This document shows positions 26,501 to 39,908 of a stretch of DNA of 64,000 nt, in pieces. The position numbers were made by a program, and so were the translations under genes. Every line of letters begins with the position of its first letter. Positions within the stretch are counted from its first letter, which is position 1. A model generated the notes under the pieces. The model did no database searches. It was not told the origin of the DNA and saw only the letters and a program-made list of their open reading frames with translations. The DNA is from Anisus vortex (taxonomy: Eukaryota; Mollusca; Gastropoda; Planorbidae): positions 27,974,822 through 28,038,821 of the forward strand of contig OX421507.1 of assembly GCA_949126835.1 (NCBI GenBank), given 5' to 3'.

Positions 26501-29500
26501 AATCAAAGAACGTTAACTTGATTCTCATCCGCTGTATTCAAAGAACGTTAACTCGCTTCTCATCTGTTTTAATCTAAGAACGTTAACTAGTTTCTTATCC
26601 GTTGTAATCAAAGAACGTTAACTCGCTTCTCATCTATTGTAATGAAAGAACGTTAACTCGCTTTTCATCCGTTGCAATCAAAGAACGTTAACTCGCTTTT
26701 TATCTGTTGAAAACCAAGAACGTTAACTCATTATTCATCCGCTGTAATCAAAGAACGTTAACTCGCTTCTCATATGTTTTAATCTAAGAACGTTAACTCG
26801 TTTCTCATCCGTTGTAATCAAAGAACGTTAACTCGCTTCTCATCTATTGTAATCAAAGAACGTTAACTAGCTTCTCATCCGTTGCAATCAAAGAACGTTT
26901 ACTCGCTTTTTATCTAATGAAAACCAAGAACGTTAACTCGCTTCTCATCCGCTGTAAACAAAGAACGTTAACTCGCGTCTCAACCGTTATAACCAAAGAA
27001 CGTTAACTCGCTTCTCATACCCTGTAATTAAAAAAAGGTTAATTCGCTTCTTATCCGTTGTAGTTAATAAAATTTAACTCGCTTCTCATCCGTTGTAATC
27101 AAAGAACGTTTACTCACTACTCATACCCTGTAATAAAAAAAGATTAACTCGCTTCTCATCCGCTGTAATCAAAGAACGTTAACTCGCTTATCATCCTTAG
27201 TAATCAAAGAGAGTTAACTCGCTTCACATCATTTGTAATCATAGAACGTTATCTCGCTTAACATCAACTGTAATCAGAGAACGTTAACTCGCTTCTCATC
27301 CGTTGTAATGAAAGAACGTTAACTTGCTTCTCATACCCTATAATCAAAGAACGTTAACTTGCTTCTCATCCGCTGTAATAAAAAAAAAAGTTAACTCTCT
27401 TATCATCCGTTGTAATTAAAGAAAGTTAACTCGCTTCACATCTTCTGTAGTCATCGAACGTTATCTCGCTTCTCATCCGCTGTAATCAAAGAATGTTAAA
27501 TCGCTTCTTATCCGATGTAATCAAAGAACGTAAACTCGGTTCTCATCCGTTGTAATCAAAGAACGTTAACTCGTTTCTCATCAGCTGTAATCAAAGAACG
27601 TTAACTTGCTTCCCATCTTCTGTAGTCATAGAACGTTATCTCGCTTCTCATTCGCTGTAATCAAAGAACGTTAAATCGCCTCTTATCCGATGTAATCAAA
27701 GAACGTTAACTCGGTGCTCATACGTTGTAACCAAAGAACATTAACTCGTTTCTCATCCGTTGTAACCAAAGAACGTTAACTCATTTCTAATTCGCTGTAA
27801 TCAAAGAACGTTAACTCGCTTCTCATCTGTTGCAATCAAAGAACGTTAACTTGCTTCTCATCTGTTGTAATCAAAGAACGTTAACTCGATTCTCATCCGT
27901 TATAATCAAAGAACGTTAACTCGCTTCTCATCCGTTGCAATCAAATAACGTTAACTCGCTTCTCATCCGTTGTAATCAAAGAACGTTAACTCGCTTCTCA
28001 TCTATTGTAATCAAAGAACGTTAACTTATTTCTCATCCGCTTTAATCAAAGAACGTTAACTCGCTTCTCATCCGCTGTAATCAAAGAAATTTAACTTGCT
28101 TCACATCCGTTGTAATCAAAGAACGTTAACTCGATTCTCATCCGTTTTAACCGATTCTCATCCGTTATAATCAAAGAACGTTAACTCGCTTCTCATCCGC
28201 TGTAATTAAAGAACGTTAACTTGCTTCTCATCCGTTGTAATCAAATAACGTTAACTCGATTCTCATCCGTTATAATCAAAGAACGTTAACTCGCTTCTCA
28301 TCCGCTGTAATCAAAGAACATTAACTCGCTTCTCATCCGTTGCAATCAAAGAACGTTAACTCGCTTCTCATCCGCTGTAATCAAAGAACGCTAACTTGCT
28401 TTTCATCCGTTGTAATCAAAGAACGTTAACTCGATTCTCATCCGTTGTAGTTAATAAAGTTAACTCGCTTCTCATCCGCTGTAATCAAAGAACGTTAACT
28501 CGCTTCTTATCCGTTGTAATCAAAGAATGTTAACTCGTTTCTCATCAGGTGTAATCAAACAACGTTAACTCGATTCTCATCCGTTGTAGTTAATAAAGTT
28601 AACTCGCTTCTCATCCGCTGTAATAAAAGAACGTTAACTCGCTTCTCATCCGTTGTAATCAATGACCGTTAAGTCGCTTCTCATCTGTTGTAATCAAAGA
28701 AAGTTAACTCGTTTCTTATCCGCTGTAATCAAAGAACGTTAACTTGCTTCTCATCCGTTGTAATCAAATAACGTTAACTCGCTTCTCCTCCGTTGTAATC
28801 AAAGAACGTTAACTCGTTTCTCATCCGCTGTAATCAAAGAACGTTAACTCGCTTTTCATCCGCTGTAAGCAAAGAACGTTAACTTGCTTCTCATCCGTTA
28901 AAATCAAAGAACTTTAACTCGCTTCTCATCCGTTGTAATCAAAGAACGTTAACTCGCTTCTCATCTGTTGTAATTAATCCAAGAAGGTTAACTCGCTTCT
29001 CATCCGTTGTAATCAAAGAACGTTAACTCGCTTGACATCTTCTGTAGTCATAGAACGTTATCTCGCTTCTCATCCGCTGTAATCAAATAACGTTAAATCG
29101 CTTCTTATCCCATGTAATCAAAGAACGTTAACTCGGTCCTCATCCGTTTGTAATCAAATAACGTTTACTCGCTTCTCATCTGTTTAAATCAAAGAACGTA
29201 AACTCGTTTCTCATCCGCTAAAATCAAATAACGTTAACTCGCTTCTCATCCGTTGTAATCAAAGAACGTTAACTCGCATCTTATCCCCTGTAGGTAATGA
29301 AAATTAAATCGCGCCTCAACCGTTGTAATCAAAGAACGTTAACTCGCTTCTCATCCGCTGTAATCAAAGAACGTTAACTCGCTTCTCATCCGTTGTAATC
29401 AAAGAACGTTAACTCGCTTCTCATCCGTTGTAATCAAAGAACGTTAACTTATTTCTCATCCGCTGTAATCAAAGAACGTTAACTTGATTCTCATCCGCTG

Positions 29501-31755
29501 TATTCAAAGAACGTTAACTCGCTTCTCATCTGTTTTAATCTAAGAACGTTAACTAGTTTCTTATCCGTTGTAATCAAAGAACGTTAACTCGCTTCTCATC
29601 TATTGTAATGAAAGAACGTTAACTCGCTTTTCATCCGTTGCAATCAAAGAACGTTAACTCGCTTTTTATCTGTTGAAAACCAAGAACGTTAACTCATTAT
29701 TCATCCGCTGTAATCAAAGAACGTTAACTCGCTTCTCATATGTTTTAATCTAAGAACGTTAACTCGTTTCTCATCCGTTGTAATCAAAGAACGTTAACTC
29801 GCTTCTCATCTATTGTAATCAAAGAACGTTAACTAGCTTCTCATCCGTTGCAATCAAAGAACGTTTACTCGCTTTTTATCTAATGAAAACCAAGAACGTT
29901 AACTCGCTTCTCATCCGCTGTAAACAAAGAACGTTAACTCGCGTCTCAACCGTTATAACCAAAGAACGTTAACTCGCTTCTCATACCCTGTAATTAAAAA
30001 AAGGTTAATTCGCTTCTTATCCGTTGTAGTTAATAAAATTTAACTCGCTTCTCATCCGTTGTAATCAAAGAACGTTTACTCACTACTCATACCCTGTAAT
30101 AAAAAAAGATTAACTCGCTTCTCATCCGCTGTAATCAAAGAACGTTAACTCGCTTATCATCCTTAGTAATCAAAGAGAGTTAACTCGCTTCACATCATTT
30201 GTAATCATAGAACGTTATCTCGCTTAACATCAACTGTAATCAGAGAACGTTAACTCGCTTCTCATCCGTTGTAATGAAAGAACGTTAACTTGCTTCTCAT
30301 ACCCTATAATCAAAGAACGTTAACTTGCTTCTCATCCGCTGTAATAAAAAAAAAAGTTAACTCTCTTATCATCCGTTGTAATTAAAGAAAGTTAACTCGC
30401 TTCACATCTTCTGTAGTCATCGAACGTTATCTCGCTTCTCATCCGCTGTAATCAAAGAATGTTAAATCGCTTCTTATCCGATGTAATCAAAGAACGTAAA
30501 CTCGGTTCTCATCCGTTGTAATCAAAGAACGTTAACTCGTTTCTCATCAGCTGTAATCAAAGAACGTTAACTTGCTTCCCATCTTCTGTAGTCATAGAAC
30601 GTTATCTCGCTTCTCATTCGCTGTAATCAAAGAACGTTAAATCGCCTCTTATCCGATGTAATCAAAGAACGTTAACTCGGTGCTCATACGTTGTAACCAA
30701 AGAACATTAACTCGTTTCTCATCCGTTGTAACCAAAGAACGTTAACTCATTTCTAATTCGCTGTAATCAAAGAACGTTAACTCGCTTCTCATCTGTTGCA
30801 ATCAAAGAACGTTAACTTGCTTCTCATCTGTTGTAATCAAAGAACGTTAACTCGATTCTCATCCGTTATAATCAAAGAACGTTAACTCGCTTCTCATCCG
30901 TTGCAATCAAATAACGTTAACTCGCTTCTCATCCGTTGTAATCAAAGAACGTTAACTCGCTTCTCATCTATTGTAATCAAAGAACGTTAACTTATTTCTC
31001 ATCCGCTTTAATCAAAGAACGTTAACTCGCTTCTCATCCGCTGTAATCAAAGAAATTTAACTTGCTTCACATCCGTTGTAATCAAAGAACGTTAACTCGA
31101 TTCTCATCCGTTTTAACCGATTCTCATCCGTTATAATCAAAGAACGTTAACTCGCTTCTCATCCGCTGTAATTAAAGAACGTTAACTTGCTTCTCATCCG
31201 TTGTAATCAAATAACGTTAACTCGATTCTCATCCGTTATAATCAAAGAACGTTAACTCGCTTCTCATCCGCTGTAATCAAAGAACATTAACTCGCTTCTC
31301 ATCCGTTGCAATCAAAGAACGTTAACTCGCTTCTCATCCGCTGTAATCAAAGAACGCTAACTTGCTTTTCATCCGTTGTAATCAAAGAACGTTAACTTGA
31401 TTCTCATCCGTTGTAGTTAATAAAGTTAACTCGCTTCTCATCCGCTGTAATCAAAGAACGTTAACTCGCTTCTTATCCGTTGTAATCAAAGAATGTTAAC
31501 TCGTTTCTCATCAGGTGTAATCAAACAACGTTAACTCGATTCTCATCCGTTGTAGTTAATAAAGTTAACTCGCTTCTCATCCGCTGTAATCAAAGAACGT
31601 TAACTCGCTTCTCATCCGTTGTAATCAATGACCGTTAAGTCGCTTCTCATCCGTTGTAATCAAAGAAAGTTAACTCGTTTCTTATCCGCTGTAATCAAAG
31701 AACGTTAACTTGCTTCTCATCTGTTGTAATCAAATAACGTTAACTCGCTTCTCCT
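20571..31755. repeat. Higher-order repeat, period 2,966 bp (3 full units and a partial fourth)
   Basis: The landmark TCTAAGAACGTTAACTAG occurs at 20571, 23607, 26573 and 29539 (and at 17377 next to the LINE). Spacings are 3,036, 2,966 and 2,966 bp. The first is longer by exactly 70 bp because a two-monomer segment with CCTGTAGGTAATGAAAATTA is present twice at about 23,269-23,405. The fourth unit runs to about 31,755, where it diverges at CTCCTCCGTTGGAATC. Each unit is about 85 monomers with a fixed order of variants, including one shortened monomer (TTTTAACCGATTCTC). Units are almost identical by eye. Confidence 0.95.
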
Positions 31756-32159
31756 CCGTTGGAATCAAATAACGTTAACTCGCTTCTCATCTGTTGAAAA
31801 CAAAGAACAGTAACTCGCTTCTCATCTGTTGAAAACAAAGAAAAGTAACTCGCTTTTCATCCGTTGTAAATAAAGAACGTAAACTCGCTTCTGATCCGCT
31901 GTAATCAAAGAAAGTTTATTCGCTTCTCATCTGTTTTAATAAAAGAACGTTAACTCGCTTTTCATCCGTTGCAATCAAAGAACGTTAACTCGCTTTTTAT
32001 CTGTTGAAAACCTAGAACGTTAACTCATTTCTCATCCGCTGTAATCAAAGAACGTTAACTCATTTCTCATCCGCTGTAATCAAAGAACGTTAACTCGCTT
32101 CACATCTTTTGTAATCATAGAACGTTATATCGCTTCACATCCGCTGTAATCAAAGAACG

Positions 32160-32645
32160 TTAAACTCGGTTCTCATCCGTTGTAATCAAAGAACGTTAAC
32201 TCGCTTCTCATCCGTTGTAATCAAAGAACGTTAACTTGCTTCTCATCCGCTGTAATCAAAGAACGTTAAACTCGGTTCTCATCCGCTGTAATCAAAGAAC
32301 GTTAAACTCGGTTCTCATCCGCTGTAATCAAAGAACGTTAAACTCGGTTCTCATCAGCTGTAATCAAAGAACGTTAAACTCGGTTCTCATCCGTTGTAAT
32401 CAAAGAACGTTAACTCGCTTCTCATCCGCTGTAATCAAAGAACGTTAACTCGGTTCTTATCCGTTGTAATCAAAGAACGTTAACTTGCTTCTCATCCGCT
32501 GTAATCAAAGAACGTTTAACCCGGTTCTCATCCGTTGTAATCAAAGAACGTTAACTCGCTTCTCATCCGATGTAATCAAAGAACGTTAACTTGCTTCTCA
32601 TCCGCTGTAATCAAAGAACGTTAAACTCGGTTCTCATCCGTTGTA
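32160..32645. repeat. 36-bp variant sub-array within the satellite
   Basis: Monomers here carry an extra A (CGTTAAACTCGG instead of CGTTAACTCGC), giving 36 bp. Where several occur in a row (about 32,236-32,400) the length is a multiple of 3, and an open frame with a 12-residue repeat appears. It is a by-product of the indel and not evidence of a protein. Confidence 0.85.
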
Positions 32646-33780
32646 ATCAAAGAACGTTAACTCGCTTCTCATCCGCTGTAATCAAAGAACGTTAACTTGC
32701 TTCTCATCCGCTGTAATCAAAGAACGTTAACTTGCTTCTCATCCGCTGTAATCAAAGAACGTTAACTTGCTTCTCATCCGCTGTAATCAAAGAACGTTAA
32801 ACTCGGTTCTCATCCGTTGTAATCAAAGAACGTTAACTCGCTTCTCATCCGTTGTAATCAAAGAACGTTAACTCGTTTCTCATCCGCTGTAATCAAAGAA
32901 CGTTAACTTGCTTCTCATCCGCTGTAATCAAAGAACGTTAACTTGCTTCTCATCCGCTGTAATCAAAGAACGTTAACTTGCTTCTCATGCGTTGTAATCA
33001 AAGAACGTTAACTCGCTTCTCATCTGTTGTAATCAAAGAACGATAACTCGCTTCTCATCCGTTGCAATCAAAGAACGTTAACTCGCTTCTCATCTGTTAA
33101 AAACAAAGAACAATAACTCGCTTCTCATCCGCTGTAATCAAAGAACGTTTACTCGCTTCTCATCTGTTTTAATCAAAGAACGTTAACTCCTTTCTCATCC
33201 GCTAAAATCAAATGACGTTTACTCGCTTCTCATCCGTTGTAATCAAAGAACGTTAACTCGCATCTTATCCTCTGTAGGTAATGAAAATTAAATCGCGTCT
33301 CAACCGTTGTAATCAAAGAACATTAACTCGCTTCTCATACCCTGTAATCAATGAACGTTAACTCGCTTCTGATCCGTTGTAGTTAATAAAAGTTAACTCG
33401 CTTCTCATCCGTTGTAATCAAAGAACGTTAACTCGCTTCTTATCTGTTAAAAACCAAGAACGTTAACTCGCTTCTGATCGCTGTATTCATAGAACGTTAA
33501 CTCGCTTCTGATCCGTTGTATATAAAAAAAGTGAATTCGTTTCTGATCTGATGTAAATAAAGAACGTTAACTCGCTTCTCATCTGTTGTAATCAAATAAC
33601 GTTATCTTGCTTCTCATCTGTTGTAATCATTGTTTATTGCAGGGTCATCGGCTCGGTTAAAAATTCTAAAGACTTTGCCGATGCTTTCGATTGTCCAGTA
33701 GGATCCAAGATGAATCCAACAAAGAAATGTAGCGTTTGGTAGAACCTGAGATTTGAAGACACAGTGGATAAAGGCTGACA

Positions 33781-34420
33781 CACACATAAATACACAAAAA
33801 CACATACACAGAATGGCTAACTTAATCACACGCATAGAGAATAGCTAACTTATACACCCAAATAGAGAATGACTAACTTACACATACACATAGAAAATAA
33901 TTAATTTACACACTCACATAGAGAATGGCTAACTTACACACACACAAAAAGAAAAAGGCTAATTTACACACCCAAATAGAGAACGGCTAACGTACACACA
34001 CACATAGAGATTGGCTAACATACACACCCACACAAAAAGAATGGCTAGCTTACACACACACATAGAGAATTGATAACTTATACACCCACACAAAGAGAAT
34101 GGCTAAATTTTGACACCCACACAAAGAGAATGGCTAGCTTACACACAAACATAGATAATTGATAACTTACACACCCACACAAAGAGAATGACAAAATTTT
34201 GACACCCACACAAAGAGAATGGCTAACTTACACACATAAAAATGTCTAATTTTCACACACACATATAGAATGGCAGACTTACACACACACATAGAGAATG
34301 GCTGGCTTACACACATAGAGAATGACAGACTTACACACAAACATAGAGAATGGCTAACTTACATACACACATACAGAATGGCAGACTTACACATATATAC
34401 AGAATATATTTATATAAAAG
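33781..34420. repeat. 28-bp CA-rich minisatellite (about 20 copies)
   Basis: Degenerate units of about 28 bp based on CTTACACACACACATAGAGAATGGCTAA, with 25-31 bp length variants. An open frame at its right end (Met-Ala-Asp-Leu-His-Thr repeats) is a repeat by-product. 33,629-33,780 and 34,421-34,583 are unique, with nothing recognisable. Confidence 0.92.
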
Positions 34421-35428
34421 AATCTTTTTTTTTGTTTCTGTCAGTCTTTCAATATTTCAAAGTAATAAACATCAACCAGAAAGGTTTTAAAAGAGTTTTT
34501 TTTTATTAAGCAATAAAGCAATGCTTTGTTTGAATTAATTTACAAGTATGTCAAGCAAACCAAATTTTGAAAGTGTAATCTAGTTAACCCATTAATGCCC
34601 AAGGGTATATGCGATTTACTTTTTCTGTGTGGAGTCAAAAGAAAAGTGTTTATTCATATCTAACCTGACCCTGTCGCTGATTCTAGAAAAATGGGGTGTA
34701 GGGGTGGATTCCTTGGAATATCGATTATCATGCTTACACGCAGACACTATTGGATACTTTGTGATGAAAGGCCAAAAGCTCAATAACTTACTTCAGTAGC
34801 ATGCCCTTTCCTGTGTAGTAACCAGGCATTCTACAAATCAATCTCTAAGGTATGAAAGACAAAAGGCCAACACCACTTTATGGTTCTCACAGAAATGTGT
34901 ACTTTTTGATGTTTTGGTTAACCCTATCCACGCTTCCCATCGTGTCATCTTACTGTCTGTTTTAGTCCGTTGATCATTCATGATGTGTTGTCATTGTTTA
35001 CGAGACCATCTCATTGATTGTCCTATTGGTAGAATAGTGTCCCAGTTTTTCACCATAAGCAATTTGTGGTTTGTGTCCAGTTGAGAAAATTAATTGAACC
35101 TCGATACTTTTTAACAAAGCTAGACGCATCTTGTAAGGGGCATTTCTGTTATATAGTCCAAGTGGGCTCCAACGCCATTGACAGCAATGCAATGCAAGTG
35201 AGAAAGGAGTTATCAAATGTCAAGTGTAAAAAAAGCTAAACTATTTAGCAGATCAGGTCCATCACAACAGTACCGGCTAGTCCAAGGAACCGCTCAGCAG
35301 TACACACATAAGACTGGACAAAATATCCAAGTGGTCATCTTATTCCTTACTGATCATTACCGATCTATCATCAGGTAGTGTTATATAAACAGTGACATTT
35401 ATCATCTCCTCAGCTTTTTTCAACAGTG

Positions 35429-35781
35429 TTAACCCATCCTTCAATGCATAGCGTTTTTGTACACTGCAAAAGCTAATTTGTGTACAATATTTATCAAATT
35501 TATGTTGTTAATGATTAAAATGAATTTTAACTATGCAGTATGTTACAATTAGAGCGTCACAATTGTTTATTTGATAAAAATATGAAGATATATAAACAAA
35601 TTTTGATACTATTTTTGACATTTGCACTCCTCCAGAGTGCATTTCTCTTAAAAACCCCGTACCCCTCTCGTTGAAAAAAGCCACTATTTTAACTATATCA
35701 CAAAAAGGCTTTCTTTAAGCTTACAAAAATGGATGCAAATCATTGCAATCTGGGAGAGTGCAAATGTCAAATATGGGTTAA
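35429..35781. mobile_element. Candidate TTAA-bounded MITE (piggyBac-like ends)
   Basis: The left edge reads TTAACCCATCC and the right edge reads ATATGGGTTAA, giving TTAACCCAT inverted ends with TTAA on both sides. A second inverted pair lies inside: TTGACATTTGCACTC (near 35617) and GAGTGCAAATGTCAA (near 35756). Another TTAACCCATTAATG is at 34584, so a 1.2-kb element ending at the same right edge is an alternative. TTAA duplication with CCC ends is typical of piggyBac-type elements. No transposase is recognisable. The rest of 34,588-36,263 holds nothing I can identify. Confidence 0.35.
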
Positions 35782-36704
35782 TTTGCGGGTTTGATTATGA
35801 ACTTAAATCTATTAGGATCTCTTTGGGTTTTCTAAAAATTGTTTGTCAAGATTTCTATGTATATTTATTTAGTATTTACTGAATCATAAAAGCAAATGGC
35901 CTAGACTAAATAAAATATAACTCATCAAATTTAGACTAACTTATATGTTATATATTATACCCAGCTCTGATGGTCAATTTGGTCAATCAATTAGTGCTGA
36001 CCACACAATGCCCTTAGTCTGAAATGGCCATAGAAACTGGTGAGTTCTGCTTCAATGGCGCTATGGTTCCGTTGGTCCAAATGGAGACTTTACTTAGTAG
36101 ACTAAATAGTTAATTGAATGTTATCTATTACATACTTACAAAATGATCTAGTATAAAGTAAACAATATGTCATTGTTAAACAGCATTAGTTTAGGCATAC
36201 CAAAAAAATACAATAGCATTCCTATTTAGCCGGGTCATTCAATATGTAAAAGTATCATATTACGATGAACAATGAACAATATTTATTTGCCACATAGTAG
36301 GCCTACAAAGGTACAATAAAGGCATAGTCAAAAACATAAAAAAATGATAGCATTTGTGAATAATAATTTGAACAATAATAGTAATATCAATATTAGTAAT
36401 AAAAATACAGGTAATAAAAAATGTATTAATTAAAGGTATCCTAAAAGAAAATTCAGGGGGGATAATTTTGTTTATAATACAATTTTTTTGGGGGAAAAAA
36501 AACAAAGAAAAAAAACAACTTAATTTACTAACATAGACATACAGGTACTTCACTTTCATTAGACCAGCACAGCATTAACATAGTGAGAACGAACATTTAA
36601 GAAATATTTCACACTTTTTTTATTACATTACTTCTACGACTATCTCTCATTAACATAGTGACAAACCAACATGTTAAAATACTTAAACATTTCTAACCTA
36701 TTTC

Positions 36705-39700
36705 TCATTTTTTAAAAGCAGATACTAATATTTTTGAAAATATGCTTAGTTTTTTAAGTTCTTTTAGAGAGCTAGAATTAAGCAGTTCCGACATTTTTTC
36801 TACATTAGGTCTGTTATAGTAATCTTTTTTTAGATACATTTTTCGTTGGGCATTGAAGTGCACACATTGGAGTAAATAGTGAAATCCATCTCCTATATCT
36901 TTTAAGCAAAGGGGACATAATCTTAAATTATAATCTATTCTGGGGTGGCGACCCAGATCAACAGGGACATTATTGTTACTTGTTCGCATTTTTAGTATAA
37001 TTGGTTCTTTCAGATGTAATTTATTTAAAAAGGGTGGAATATTTTCCCAGTCAGATTTATATTTTAGAGCGCTTTATAATTTACCTTTATTGCTTATTTG
37101 CATACTCTCATAAAGTTCTTGTTTACTTTGATCATTTATACGTAAGTTAATTATTGATTTTGAAAGTTTAGTATCTATTAAATCTTGTTCTAACCAAATA
37201 TATCCTTATCCTAGTTGTTCTAGTTGTAACTTTATATTGGCGGACCATTTGCATTTTTCAACCAGGTGCTCTTTAAGTAGAATGTTATAAATTATTTTTG
37301 AAATTCTGCTTTGTTTACCGGTCGCTATTTTGATCCAGAAGTGTAACATTATTTTTTTAATAAATGATCTTATATAAAGTTTGCCTGTTTTGCCTAGGAC
37401 TACATAATTTTGTGTTTTTGTGTTCAATTTTAAAATCATCTTAAAATATCTTAGTCTAATATTTTCTAAAATGTCACAATTTTCCATACCCCATAGTTTG
37501 CAACCGTAGGTTAGTATAGGTAGTACTGTTTGGTCCAATAGAACAATTTGACTATCTATTGGCAAGCTTAGTGTATGGCATTTTCTGAGAAGATTGAACA
37601 TAGCATTAGTACCTTTCATCTTACAATATTTTCTGTGTTCTGTAAAAAGAACCGTTTGCTGGGAAGATTATTCCCAGGTATTTAAATCTAGAAACTTTTT
37701 TTATTATATTATTATTTAGTACAAATGTGTGATTTCCTACCCTACCCTTTCTACCGAATATCATTATTTTGGTCTTATCTTCATTTATGTTTAAGTGGTT
37801 CTCCTTGCAATAGTTACTGTAAATGTTTAAGTTTTTCTGTAATTCTTTTGCGGTTTTAGCTAGGATTGCTGTGTCGTCAGCATATAATAATGTGAATATG
37901 TTTAGTATATCTGCGTTGTTATCGTTGCTGATAGTTAAGTTACTTGCGCCTTTTAGTTCTAAAAAAGAATCTAAGTCATTAATAAACATAGAAAATAATA
38001 GAGGGCTCAGATGTTCTCCCTCTCTTAGTCCTGCTTCGCAGTTAAATAACGGTGACAGGTTTGTATTTAATTTTACTGTCGATTTAATATCTCTATATAA
38101 CCCCTGTATACATTTAAGGAAAATTTCATCTATGCCTATATCTAATATTTTCGCCTAGAGAAATTTTCTTTTAATAGACGGGAAAGCTCTTTTTAGATCA
38201 ATGAATACACAGAACAGTTTGTCACCTTTATTTTTTAATAAAAAGCTAAGCGCATATAGGATAAATGATGCTTCCGTTGTAGAATAACCTTCTCTAAAAC
38301 CCATTTGATTCTCGTTTAATAAGTTGTGCTCTTCAAGGAACATCTACATTCGTACATTAAGAATAGATGAGAATAGTTTACCTAAGCATGATAATAAGGT
38401 AATTGGTCTAAAGTTTTCGGGCTTTGCCTTGCTGCCTTTATTTTTATACATTGGACATATCATCCCTAGTGACCAGCTTTCGGGGAAAATTCCATCTTTT
38501 AGGATAACATTAAATAAATTTACGTATGTGGGTATCATTTTAACCTTTGTGCATTTTATATATTCATTAAAAATTTTATCGTGTCCGCATCTTTTATTAT
38601 TACTTGTTTTTTTGATGGCTGATAACACTTCATTATATGTTATTTCACCATTAAGTCTTGTCGTATCTAAGTTAGGTGCGATTAAATTGGTTCTTATTGG
38701 GTTCATGCAACAGTTGTCTGTCGTTTCGTTTTGGGATTTGAAAAAATGGAACAATTCGTCAATACTAATTTCATTATAATCTTCTTTTCTGTTTTTATCT
38801 TTTAGGATACGCCAGTATTCTTTTGGATTCTTTCCTTTCAGATTTTTTATTTTATTTCTCATTTTGTTTTCATATTTATTTATAGCGGTGTTCATTTCAC
38901 GCTTGTAGTTTTTACTGTGTGTTTTTAAACTTTCAAGTTATCCTTTGGTTTTGAGGGTACTATTTATTCTTCTTGCTTTAAAGTATAATCTTCGTTTTTG
39001 TCTACATATAAGTGTAAACCAGGGTTTATTTTTTCTTAGGTTATTTTTATCATTAGGGTATCGATTTGTGCCAAATATTTCAGTTGCAGATTGTATTAAT
39101 ATTTTATTTATTTCATCTACTATGTTATTTATTTCTTGTTTTTTGTTTTCAGGGGAGTTACAAAGGTCACTTCTTTCTAATAATTCGTCTAGTTTCAGAT
39201 TTATACTGTTTTGTTTTGTTTTTCTACCATTTCAAAATAGTTCTTAGATTTAGTTTGCACCCACGGTTAAATTATCTCTACCACTGGTGTATTATTTAGT
39301 CGTTTACTCGCATTTCCAGGTTTATTTGCGCCACCAATCTCAATCTCATATTCACATGATATTAAACAATGGATATCTGAAAATAAGTGATCAAAGTCGT
39401 GGATTATTAGATTTCTAATTTTGTGAAAAAGGTCATTGTCTACTAGTACGTAATCGATTACTGTGCTAAATGTAGTCGTAGGTTTATGTGACAGCAACCC
39501 CTTCCTTCCATTCATTATTAACATGTTTGTGTTTTTACATGTTTCGATTAGTTTGCGACCCCAGTTATTCGGTATTGTCATATCTATGTTTATACGTTTG
39601 AGTGGAATGTCTTTTCTTTTAAGCGTTTCTTCTGTCTGGACACTTATTTCTACATAGAGTTCGTGGGGACTTGTTGTGGAGTCTATTATGTAATATTCTC

Positions 39701-39904
39701 TTTCTTTGGTATGAGCGTTAAAATCACCCATTATGATTATATTGTTTGTGATATTTCTTTTATCGATTATTTCTTTTTCTAGAATATTGAAAAAATCAGG
39801 TTGGGCATATGGGGAATTCTCGGTTGGGGTATAAATAATTAGAATTAATAAAGGATTGTTTTCTGCTCCTATTTGTAGCCAAATCATTTCATTATTGTCA
39901 CATC
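36705..39904 (-). pseudogene. LINE ORF2, endonuclease C-terminal part, RT and zinc-knuckle tail
   Basis: Several broken frames on the minus strand read in order. 39,887-39,267: endonuclease with IIIMGDFNAHTK and YVLVDNDLF then a DHLFSDIHCLI end. 38,895-38,344: RT start with RPITLLSCLGKLF. 38,343-38,155: MGFREGYSTTEA and FIDLKRAFPSI. 37,989-37,621: TLLYADDTAILA (catalytic YADD near 37,884-37,873) and KTKIMIFGRKGR. 37,619-37,206: RT thumb/connection region. 36,989-36,705: CPLCLKDIGDGFHYLLQC, a CCHC-type motif found near the C-terminus of many invertebrate LINE ORF2 proteins. At least five frameshifts or stops separate the pieces, and 38,896-39,266 is the least clear part. It is not expressible as one protein. 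Confidence 0.9.
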
Positions 39905-39908
39905 TTAA

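Larger units (their letters stand above)
17375..33628. repeat. 35-bp satellite, block 3
   Basis: The array resumes right after the LINE and ends near GTAATCATTGTTTATTGC. Its left part to about 18,390 matches the start of the higher-order unit. About 18,390-20,100 instead matches the order of variants in block 1 (compare 5,540-7,260). From about 20,105 it is regular higher-order repeat. After about 31,755 the order is lost and monomers become locally homogenised or diverged. No open frame is meaningful. Confidence 0.96.

Noticed and set aside
32236..32448. Repetitive 70-codon ORF as a gene
   Set aside because: It arises from 36-bp satellite monomers and has no start context or homology.
3201..33628. 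CRISPR-like array of 35-bp repeats
   Set aside because: Repeats are contiguous with no unique spacers, span 24 kb, and lie in a eukaryotic transposon-rich context; this is satellite DNA.
34270..34509. 79-codon ORF with MADLHTH repeats
   Set aside because: It is translated from the 28-bp CA-rich minisatellite.
34584..35781. piggyBac transposase remnant between the TTAA sites
   Set aside because: I translated both strands of parts of this stretch and saw no convincing DDE or cysteine-rich motifs.
38324..39299. Plus-strand hydrophobic open frames
   Set aside because: They are antisense shadows of the minus-strand LINE RT and endonuclease, whose motifs are clear.
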